From: Hadesarchaea archaeon | GTDB taxonomy: Archaea; Hadarchaeota; Hadarchaeia; Hadarchaeales; Hadarchaeaceae | Reading direction: 5' to 3' | Assembly: GCA_003661465.1 (NCBI GenBank) | Contig: QMWE01000045.1 | Coordinates: 1 to 7,473 of the forward strand | Length of the DNA: 7,473 nucleotides | In this document: positions 1 to 5,298 of the stretch, piece after piece | Layout of the letters: the number at the start of each line of letters is the position of its first letter | Position numbering within the stretch: position 1 is the first letter of the stretch | Translations under genes and position numbers: made by a program | The notes under the pieces: generated by a model | Database searches by the model: none | What the model saw: only the letters and a program-made list of their open reading frames with translations | What the model was told of the DNA's origin: nothing

Positions 1-98
1 CAATCGTGAAAAAATTTTACACCTCAACCGGCACGAAAACGCCAATGCTGGAACCAGAACATTGGGTCAAAGCCATCTTACAGGCGGCGGGTAAATGA
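1..98 (+). CDS. 3' end of an unidentified gene (possibly a lipoate ligase C-terminal/LplB-type subunit)
   Basis: The frame whose codons begin at base 3 is open and ends at TGA 96-98, giving a 31-residue tail ending TPMLEPEHWVKAILQAAGK. The stop overlaps the lplA start as ATGA, the usual sign of translational coupling, and this favours the frame over the alternative one that ends at TAA 92-94 and reads less like protein. The product is not identifiable with certainty from so few residues. In some archaea the lipoate ligase is split into a catalytic LplA and a small accessory subunit (LplB) encoded next to it. The TPxLxPExxVxAIL ending would suit such a domain, but this is an inference from position and a weak resemblance. 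Confidence 0.5.
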   Translation, partial: IVKKFYTSTGTKTPMLEPEHWVKAILQAAGK

Positions 99-853
99 AA
101 AGATGGAGGATATTACCTCTACGGGTCGACGATGCCTTTATGAGCATGGCAATCGACGAGGCGTTGTTGAAGTTGAACTCGGAGGGGAGGTCTCCAAATA
201 CACTTCGTTTTTGGCGCTGGTCACCATCAGCGGTATCTCTCGGATGTTTTCAAAGCGTTGAACGTGAGGTAAATCTGGACGTGGCAAAAGAATATGGTGT
301 GGACGTGGTGAGACGAATTACTGGGGGAGGGGCCGTTTTTCATGATCAAGACGGAGAGCTGACCTACAGCGTTGTGTGCGGGCAAGATGATCTTCCCCTT
401 GATATCATCGAATCCTACAAGCTCATATGTGGAGGACTAGTACGTGGGTTTCAGAAACTTGGTCTACAAGCTGAATTTAGACCGATGAATGATGTTCAAG
501 TTGGCGGGAAAAAGATTTCAGGCAGCGCCCAGACACGCCGGTGGGGCTCAGTACTACAACATGGGACCGTGCTCATCTCTCCAGACATACGTAAAATGTT
601 TGAACTTCTGAAGGTTAGCCATGAAAAAATATCTGACAAATTCATAACCTCGGTTTTTGAACGGGTGACGACAATTGAACGAGAATTAGGACGAAAATTA
701 GATCTTGAGGAGGTAATGATGGCCATGAAAGATGGATTCGGCGATGCCCTGAAGGTCAAATTCGAAGACGGTGACTTGACGGATGACGAACTTTCGCTGG
801 CAGAAGACCTTAAAACAAAATATATGTCACCGGAATGGCTCAGGAAACGTTAA
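95..853 (+). CDS. lplA: Lipoate-protein ligase A, catalytic (large) domain
   Basis: Member of the BPL/LplA/LipB cofactor-transferase family, 252 residues. Family members of this type activate lipoate or octanoate with ATP and attach it to the lysine of lipoyl domains such as GcvH, in the cytoplasm. Visible signatures are MAIDEALL (18-25), the substrate/nucleotide loop RRITGGGAVFHD (73-84), ND (132-133), GGKKISGSAQTRR (137-149) with the expected active-site lysine K140, and HGTVL (156-160). The segment before NDV (AEFRPM) has no cysteine where LipM-type octanoyltransferases carry their nucleophile, so a ligase is preferred over an octanoyltransferase. The protein stops after about 250 residues and lacks the roughly 90-residue C-terminal accessory domain of E. 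coli LplA, as in Thermoplasma, where a separate LplB is needed for adenylation. The start overlaps the preceding stop by 4 nt, with a G-rich ggcgg/ggcgggt upstream. Whether octanoate or lipoate is the true substrate cannot be read from sequence. Confidence 0.9.
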   Translation: MKRWRILPLRVDDAFMSMAIDEALLKLNSEGRSPNTLRFWRWSPSAVSLGCFQSVEREVNLDVAKEYGVDVVRRITGGGAVFHDQDGELTYSVVCGQDDLPLDIIESYKLICGGLVRGFQKLGLQAEFRPMNDVQVGGKKISGSAQTRRWGSVLQHGTVLISPDIRKMFELLKVSHEKISDKFITSVFERVTTIERELGRKLDLEEVMMAMKDGFGDALKVKFEDGDLTDDELSLAEDLKTKYMSPEWLRKR

Positions 854-860
854 ATTCGGT

Positions 861-2681
861 TTAGTACGGTACAGGCTTGATAATCCTGCCTCCCCCATGG
901 GTCCCCGGACGTTGTTCTGAATGACTGTCTATCCAATTTTCTATAAGTTTCGTTTGTTCGACCGTGAGATTCTCGTGACTTTTGTTGAAGTCATATGCCA
1001 TTAAATTACAGTAGTTGTCCGCTCCCTGGCTTTTTTCTGTTGGAGTAACCGGATCTTCGACTTTCCCTCCACTGAGTAGATGAGCTAGTTCATGGGCCAG
1101 AGTTATATGATTATCCTTGCCCTCATTTGCATTGTCGATAAAAATTACATTTTCTTTGTACCACCCAAATTCTCCAAATGAGTTGTCTGGTAACCAGTAG
1201 ATATTTATCCATCTTTCCCATTTGTTCTGATTCACAAGGTTTCTGCGTTGATTGTCAGCGTTGGGTTCCGGGTACCAAGGATCGCCGGGGTCATCTCCTT
1301 CAATATGTCCAGTGGGCACCTTTGTTTTCCATTCGTTTTCAGAGATGTGATTTATTTCGGTCAAGAAAATAAACCAATATTTAAACCTGCACGCCTTTGA
1401 GTTCATGTTGTAAATGTTCTCCGTGAGTTCAGCAATTTCCAGTATTTCCTCCTCGTCTCTTACATTATCTACGATCCAAATTTTAACAGGGACAAACAAT
1501 TTCTCAAATATTTTTCCGTTTTCCACTACCATGCCAGGAGGAAGTTCAACGGACTCTAGTGATTCATTCCAGAGACGCTCGATCCAGATAATAAAGTTCA
1601 GTCCCTTCTGCTTTGCCCACTCCCACGGTTCAAACAAAAGACGGGCGATATTTGTCCCGGCCTTCATCGCATTGCCCGAAGCCGTTAGCGTGATGATGTT
1701 TTCGTATACCCACCATTCTGGTCCCGCAAAGTTGTCATCTGGATCGGGGTCTGTCACATTTACAATATTTAATGATGACGCGTCATATTCCACCTTTACC
1801 TCATATTCCCCGAGTGTCCCGATTTCCGGTGGGGAAAATATTCCGATGTTCAGCGAAATGGCCTGCCGGTCCCCGTAGCTGACAAATTCTAAATTTTCTT
1901 GAGCGAGGAATTCGATCGTTGGGTCTAACAGCTCATAAGTGAGGTCAACATAGACAGGGTTGAAGTCCACCTCTTTGGACACGTGTGCCCCTGTATTTTT
2001 GTCCGTTATATTTACCTCTGCAGTTCCCCAATTGTCGGCATCGATGCTGACCGTAAATGTGTCATCTGGGTGGGATTGCAACGGTAAAGTTTCTCCAACA
2101 TACCCGAGCGTTGACTCAACTTGTGGATCAACACTTTCTCGCGGCACTATGTTCCCATACTGGTCAATAAAATAAAATGTCAAGATCGAGGTATACAAGT
2201 CTGAAACAGGATTCGGGTAATCAGAGATCACTACCACGTCAGTAGCTTTTCCGGGGGATACCGTAATTTCGGTGGAGGTTCTAATCGATGTGCCATTGGC
2301 CCGAGCGGTGATGACATAATTATTTGCCCACTGGGTGGTCAGAGTGGAGGAATATCTCCCGTCCCCTAAATCCGTTAGTGGGAGGGCAATATTCCAACTT
2401 TCTCGGCTGTTCAATATTGAGTAGAAAAGCGAGATATCTGCGCCGCTTATTGGATTCCCATTTTTGTCGAACGCTCGCACGATTATCTGGCTTGACTCTC
2501 CAGCAGCTACCGGAGAAACACCTGTGATGAGTAGTGATCCTACCTCGTTTCCTGAGCTTGGTTCCATCTCGGGGTAGCTAATGACAACAAACAAGGATAA
2601 AACGACGCATCCTATGATAAAAATAACCAATAATAAATTAATGGCAGATAATCCCTTGTTTCTATTTTTTTCCAGATTCAT
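861..2681 (-). CDS. Secreted/surface-anchored Ig-domain protein with C-terminal zincin-like metalloprotease domain
   Basis: 606 residues. The N-terminus has charged NRNKG (6-10) followed by a hydrophobic stretch (about 11-35), resembling an archaeal class III (pilin-like) signal in which a prepilin peptidase cleaves after K-G; an ordinary signal anchor is the alternative. Residues about 48-143 and 145-240 look like two consecutive invasin/filamin-type Ig-like domains (VRAFDKNGNPISGADISL and FYFIDQYGNIVP are typical strands). About 245-390 holds a third beta-rich, possibly cohesin-like domain (VKVEYDASSLNIVNV). About 395-590 looks like a metalloprotease: HELAHLLSGG (530-539) gives H530, E531 and H534, followed by NLMAYD (559-564), which resembles a metzincin Met-turn. 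The spacing is not the strict HExxHxxGxxH, so the third zinc ligand is unclear. Six N-x-S/T sequons (N129, N224, N308, N372, N566, N571) suit an exported glycoprotein. An AAAGGT element lies 6 nt before the ATG. The gene is convergent with lplA (7-nt gap) and has no evident link to lipoate metabolism. Substrate unknown. Confidence 0.8.
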   Translation of the reverse strand: MNLEKNRNKGLSAINLLLVIFIIGCVVLSLFVVISYPEMEPSSGNEVGSLLITGVSPVAAGESSQIIVRAFDKNGNPISGADISLFYSILNSRESWNIALPLTDLGDGRYSSTLTTQWANNYVITARANGTSIRTSTEITVSPGKATDVVVISDYPNPVSDLYTSILTFYFIDQYGNIVPRESVDPQVESTLGYVGETLPLQSHPDDTFTVSIDADNWGTAEVNITDKNTGAHVSKEVDFNPVYVDLTYELLDPTIEFLAQENLEFVSYGDRQAISLNIGIFSPPEIGTLGEYEVKVEYDASSLNIVNVTDPDPDDNFAGPEWWVYENIITLTASGNAMKAGTNIARLLFEPWEWAKQKGLNFIIWIERLWNESLESVELPPGMVVENGKIFEKLFVPVKIWIVDNVRDEEEILEIAELTENIYNMNSKACRFKYWFIFLTEINHISENEWKTKVPTGHIEGDDPGDPWYPEPNADNQRRNLVNQNKWERWINIYWLPDNSFGEFGWYKENVIFIDNANEGKDNHITLAHELAHLLSGGKVEDPVTPTEKSQGADNYCNLMAYDFNKSHENLTVEQTKLIENWIDSHSEQRPGTHGGGRIIKPVPY

Positions 2682-2768
2682 CCAATACCTTTTATCAGTT
2701 ATTTGGAAATTATTTAAGCTATTACATGGGCAAACTTACTCAAAACTATTAAACAAAAATAAAACTAG
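2682..2768. promoter_or_regulatory. Divergent promoter region with a shared TATA-like element
   Basis: This 87-bp AT-rich gap separates the minus-strand protease-like gene from the plus-strand radical SAM pair. Bases 2711-2718 read TATTTAAG on the plus strand and CTTAAATA on the minus strand; the latter fits the archaeal TATA consensus well. With the usual spacing of about 26 nt from box centre to transcription start, the minus transcript would begin near 2688, giving a leader of only about 7 nt before the ATG. The plus orientation is a weaker match and would start near 2740, leaving a leader of about 29 nt without a convincing Shine-Dalgarno before the GTG at 2769. The box assignment is seen in sequence; transcription starts are inferred. 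Confidence 0.45.
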
Positions 2769-3677
2769 GTGACAAATATCCAGACCGATGCCCTTAAAGT
2801 GAAGTTGGGTTCTGACCGTACATTTTATGCTTGTTATCCCCACCCTCGCTATCCAACGCTTTCCGTTACTGGAGTGGAGTGCTCCCTCCAATGCAAGCAT
2901 TGTGGCCGCCACTATCTCAAACATATGATTCCGTGCTCCACACCGGAACAGTTTCTCAGGATTTGCAAAAAACTTTATTCTACGGGAGCACGTGGATTAC
3001 TTTTAAGTGGGGGGTACAATGCTGAAGGTTATGTCCCGTTCGAACCATTTCTTGATGTGATCGAACAGGTAAAGAAAGAAACTGAACTGTTCGTCAGTAC
3101 TCACACGGGTTTGACTCCTAGTTGGCTTGCACGCGAGTTAGGTCGAGCGGGTGTAGATTTGGCCAATTTTGATCTGGTTGGAGACAACGAGACTATTAGA
3201 TTTGTGTTGGGCGTGGACCGAACAATCGAGGACTATAGACGTTCGCTTCGGGCGCTAAAGCGTTCGATCCCCCATGTGGTTCCCCACATATGCTTGGGTC
3301 TGCATGCCGGAAAGATGAAAGGTGAACGAAGGGCACTAGAAATTGCAGCAGAAGTAGGATCTTCAGGGTTAGTTTTTCTAATTTTAATGCCTACCAAAGG
3401 AACTGATTTTGAACATGTTGAGGGACCAACACCAGAATCGGTTGGAGAACTAATTGCGGAGGCCAGGTTGAAGTTCCCAAAAACAACTCTAGCACTTGGT
3501 TGCATGAGACCCCGCGACGGCAGACGAGTTAAGTTCGAACTCCAAGCATTACATTCTGGGATTGATAGGATAGAAATGCCAAGTGAAGAAACCGTTGAAG
3601 CAGCACGGAAACTGGGACTTCAGATAAAAAAGATCGACATGTGCTGTTCGGTTCCGAGTAGCTGGGTGGGAGATTAA
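2769..3677 (+). CDS. Radical SAM protein, LipS1/LipS2-type lipoyl synthase component (biotin synthase-related, first of the pair)
   Basis: 302 residues with a GTG start. CSLQCKHC (38-45) supplies the CxxxCxxC ligands C38, C42 and C45 for the [4Fe-4S] cluster that cleaves S-adenosylmethionine, and LLLSGGY (77-83) is the GGE-like SAM-binding strand. Further cysteines include C245 (LGCMRPRD) and an adjacent pair C292-C293 near the C-terminus (MCCSVP), candidates for an auxiliary cluster. It resembles the archaeal 'uncharacterized biotin synthase homologue' family. Together with the second gene it fits the LipS1/LipS2 system, in which two radical SAM proteins replace LipA and insert sulfur at C6 and C8 of a protein-bound octanoyl chain. 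I cannot tell from sequence alone which of the two names applies. The stop abuts the next ATG with no gap, so co-translation is expected. The GTG has no clear Shine-Dalgarno; a GTG at 2799 is a less likely alternative start. Confidence 0.82.
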   Translation: MTNIQTDALKVKLGSDRTFYACYPHPRYPTLSVTGVECSLQCKHCGRHYLKHMIPCSTPEQFLRICKKLYSTGARGLLLSGGYNAEGYVPFEPFLDVIEQVKKETELFVSTHTGLTPSWLARELGRAGVDLANFDLVGDNETIRFVLGVDRTIEDYRRSLRALKRSIPHVVPHICLGLHAGKMKGERRALEIAAEVGSSGLVFLILMPTKGTDFEHVEGPTPESVGELIAEARLKFPKTTLALGCMRPRDGRRVKFELQALHSGIDRIEMPSEETVEAARKLGLQIKKIDMCCSVPSSWVGD

Positions 3678-4643
3678 ATGATCGAACGTGTCAGGGTAGC
3701 TTTTGGCACTGGAGTCGTTTTAGGCATGTGGGAGGGACAACTTGAAGTTCGCCCCACAACAGCACACTTTTTGACTTATCATGAGGGCCGCTGCAGAGCA
3801 AACTGCAAATTTTGTCCTCAGGCTCGTGAGAGCACGTCAGATATACGAAGGCTTTCTCGGGTTATATGGTCCCACTGTAGATTAGAAAAAGTCATTGAAG
3901 CATTGAATAAACATTCGCATGAATTTAATCGTATATGCATTCAAGCGGTTAACTTTCCGGGAGTTGTCGATGAGCTTTGCGAACTAGTGACTCACATGAA
4001 AAAGGCATCTTCTCTCCCCATATCTGTATCGTGTCAGCCATTGAGATCTAAAGATTTCCGGAAGCTGGCGCGTCTCGGGGTAGAACGAATTAGTATAGCA
4101 TTGGACGCAGCGACTCCAGAGTTATTCAAACGTGTGAAAGGCGATGGATATACTTGGGATGGGCATATCAAAGCGCTGAAACAAGCGCGGATCGTCTTCG
4201 GTAATTTTGTCACGACGCATCTTATCGTGGGACTTGGAGAAAGTGAAGAAGAAATGATCAGGACAATTCAATTTTTACACGATATGGGTATAACCGTTGG
4301 ATTATTTGCGTTTACACCCGTTCCGGGTACACCCCTTTATTCTAAGAGACCTCCGGACATCACAAGCTATCGTAAAATTCAGCTATCTAGATTTTTGATA
4401 GTCAGCGGAAAGAAGAGAGTGGAGCAAATGCGTTTTTTAAATGGCCGCTTGGCGGATTTTGGCATGGATCGAGAAGCGTTAAAAAGAATTGTGAGGTCCG
4501 GTGAACCGTTCAGGACATCTGGCTGTCCACATTGTAATCGTCCATTTTACAATGAGTCCCCTCGTGGTCCCCTTTATAATTATCCGAGAAGACCAACGTC
4601 TGATGACCTCAAGGTTATTCAAAATGAGTTAGGCAACCTGTGA
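3678..4643 (+). CDS. Radical SAM protein, LipS1/LipS2-type lipoyl synthase component (biotin synthase-related, second of the pair)
   Basis: 321 residues. CRANCKFCPQAR (39-50) carries the radical SAM ligands C39, C43 and C46; the CPQ ending recalls biotin synthase, which explains a likely 'biotin synthase' database label. RISIALDAATPELF (137-150) and HLIVGLGESEEEM (181-193) are typical barrel strands of this superfamily. Near the C-terminus SGCPHCNRPFYNE (281-293) offers C283 and C286 as candidate auxiliary-cluster ligands, followed by a proline/tyrosine-rich RGPLYNYPRRP. This tail is absent from BioB. Paired with the preceding gene (zero gap) and lying between lplA and gcvH, the best reading is the second half of a LipS1/LipS2 lipoyl synthase acting on octanoyl-GcvH. 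GGGAG about 7 nt before the ATG serves as Shine-Dalgarno. The last few codons lie at the edge of a tnpB-derived relic, so the extreme C-terminus might not be original. Confidence 0.82.
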   Translation: MIERVRVAFGTGVVLGMWEGQLEVRPTTAHFLTYHEGRCRANCKFCPQARESTSDIRRLSRVIWSHCRLEKVIEALNKHSHEFNRICIQAVNFPGVVDELCELVTHMKKASSLPISVSCQPLRSKDFRKLARLGVERISIALDAATPELFKRVKGDGYTWDGHIKALKQARIVFGNFVTTHLIVGLGESEEEMIRTIQFLHDMGITVGLFAFTPVPGTPLYSKRPPDITSYRKIQLSRFLIVSGKKRVEQMRFLNGRLADFGMDREALKRIVRSGEPFRTSGCPHCNRPFYNESPRGPLYNYPRRPTSDDLKVIQNELGNL

Positions 4644-4730
4644 ACTACTCCTAGCTTTCGCAGGGAGCTTTTCTGCTTCAACGACGGGACTTGTTTTTGA
4701 TGGGTAAAGACGGAACCTGTACGATAGCAT
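4629..4730 (-). pseudogene. Internally deleted tnpB remnant (IS200/IS605 or IS1341-type)
   Basis: Reading the minus strand from ATG 4730-4728 gives 33 residues beginning MLSYRFRLYPSKT, closely like the N-terminus of TnpB (consensus of the type YKFRLYPTKEQ). It runs directly into SPVVEAEKLPAKARSSS, which resembles the poorly conserved tail of archaeal TnpB proteins. The whole catalytic body (RuvC domain, zinc finger, several hundred residues) is missing, with the junction near base 4690. Such end-to-end remnants are common as non-autonomous derivatives of IS605-family elements. A TATA box on the same strand (4764-4771) sits at a suitable distance upstream. The N-terminal match is good; the C-terminal match is from memory and weaker. 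The stop at 4629-4631 lies antisense to the end of the second radical SAM gene. It cannot encode an active nuclease. Confidence 0.5.
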
Positions 4731-4763
4731 TGACTCATCCCTCATGTATTTAGCCGGGGGTTC

Positions 4764-4771
4764 TTTATATA
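4764..4771. promoter_or_regulatory. TATA box, palindromic sense (TTTATATA / TATATAAA)
   Basis: TTTATATA is a near-perfect archaeal TATA box and reads as TATATAAA on the minus strand. In the minus direction the predicted transcript start (about 4741) lies some 11 nt before the ATG of the tnpB remnant, suggesting it is the old transposon promoter. In the plus direction it would start transcription near 4794 and give gcvH a leader of about 70 nt. Which direction, if either, is used is not known. Confidence 0.4.
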
Positions 4772-4792
4772 GAAAAAATTCACCTCTCATCC

Positions 4793-4808
4793 CTTTCCTC
4801 TCGGAAGG
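4793..4808. repeat. Short imperfect inverted repeat (hairpin)
   Basis: CTTTCC (4793-4798) and GGAAGG (4803-4808) can pair with one T-G wobble around a TCTC loop. It lies between the tnpB remnant and gcvH and could be a remnant of a subterminal transposon hairpin or a leader hairpin in a gcvH transcript begun at the upstream TATA box. At six base pairs it could also be chance. Confidence 0.25.
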
Positions 4809-4824
4809 AGACTTCGGCGATAAA

Positions 4825-4833
4825 GTTAAATTT
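4825..4833 (+). promoter_or_regulatory. Candidate gcvH proximal TATA-like element
   Basis: GTTAAATTT lies within an AT-rich patch centred about 37 nt upstream of the preferred gcvH start. A start site about 26 nt downstream of the box would fall near 4855, giving a short leader of about 11 nt, typical of many archaeal promoters. The match to consensus is moderate. It would drive gcvH-gcvPA-gcvPB as one transcript independent of the radical SAM genes. Confidence 0.35.
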
Positions 4834-4865
4834 TTGAATACAAGTTTTTTGCGTGGTGTTTGGCA

Positions 4866-5288
4866 GTGGATGGAGAGCACTTGGTTCGCGAAGGGCTTTA
4901 TTACACTCGGGAACATGAGTGGGCCAAAGTGGAGGGAGCATTAGTCCGCGTCGGGGTAACAGATTACGCACAGAAAAAACTAGGAGACGTCGTGTATGTT
5001 GAATTACCCGATGTCGGAAAACGAATTAGGCAAGTAGCCGAGCCCAAAACAAGTGATATGGAAATTGGAACGCTTGAGTCGATCAAGGCGGTTTCAGTTG
5101 TTTACAGCCCACTGAGCGGAGTGGTCAAAGAAGTAAATTCTTCTCTTGCGGATAAACCGGAACTTGTCAATAGCAGCCCCTACGATGATGGATGGATATG
5201 TGTGCTTGAACCAAGCTCCCTTGAGGCGGAGCTCGAGAAACTGATGGACTCTAAAAATTACATTGAATACATAAAAAAGATCAAGTGA
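4866..5288 (+). CDS. gcvH: Glycine cleavage system H protein (lipoyl carrier)
   Basis: Small lipoyl-domain protein that shuttles the aminomethyl intermediate between the P, T and L proteins of glycine cleavage. REGLYYTREHEW is the classic N-terminal motif, and GTLESIKAVSVVYSPLSG contains the lipoylated lysine (K74 counted from GTG 4866). VTDYAQKKLGDVVYVELPDVG is the conserved first hammerhead strand. About 140 residues, slightly longer than the usual 125-130: an extra stretch (VAEPKTSDM) sits a few residues before the lipoyl-lysine hairpin. There is no in-frame ATG; GTG 4866 is chosen because GGTG at 4855-4858 then lies 7 nt upstream, whereas TTG 4860 would be only 1 nt from it. gcvPA begins 10 nt after the stop, so the genes probably share a transcript. 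It is the obvious substrate for the LplA and radical SAM genes upstream. Confidence 0.94.
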   Translation: MDGEHLVREGLYYTREHEWAKVEGALVRVGVTDYAQKKLGDVVYVELPDVGKRIRQVAEPKTSDMEIGTLESIKAVSVVYSPLSGVVKEVNSSLADKPELVNSSPYDDGWICVLEPSSLEAELEKLMDSKNYIEYIKKIK

Positions 5289-5298
5289 ACTGATTTAG

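Noticed and set aside
2..94. Alternative upstream frame ending at TAA 92-94
   Set aside because: It reads as a less protein-like string ending in GGG; the frame ending at TGA 96-98 has natural composition and an ATGA overlap with lplA.
95..853. Octanoyltransferase (LipB or LipM) instead of ligase
   Set aside because: No cysteine is present at the LipM nucleophile position before ND, and the NDVxxGGKKISGSAQTRR and HGTVL pattern fits LplA; however, substrate preference is not proven by sequence.
854..860. Bidirectional terminator between the convergent lplA and protease-like genes
   Set aside because: The gap is only 7 nt, with no hairpin or T-tract; transcription must end inside the opposing genes if it ends here at all.
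1414..1878. A 154-codon plus-strand open frame opposite the protease-like gene
   Set aside because: Serine/phenylalanine-rich composition is typical of an antisense shadow, and the minus-strand reading has clear domain structure.
3678..4643. True biotin synthase (BioB)
   Set aside because: Only the CxxxCxxCPQ segment is shared; the C-terminal SGCPHCNRPFYNE tail and the pairing with a second radical SAM gene next to lplA and gcvH point to lipoyl synthesis, and no other biotin gene is nearby.
4795..4865. Glycine riboswitch in the gcvH leader
   Set aside because: The region is short and AT-rich with only a 6-bp hairpin; no tandem aptamer-like stems or conserved cores are visible, and this class is essentially bacterial.
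4629..4916. A 95-codon minus-strand open frame as an intact small gene
   Set aside because: Its first half runs antisense into gcvH and has no family resemblance; only the last 33 codons look like protein, and those look like joined TnpB ends. Treated as a remnant instead.
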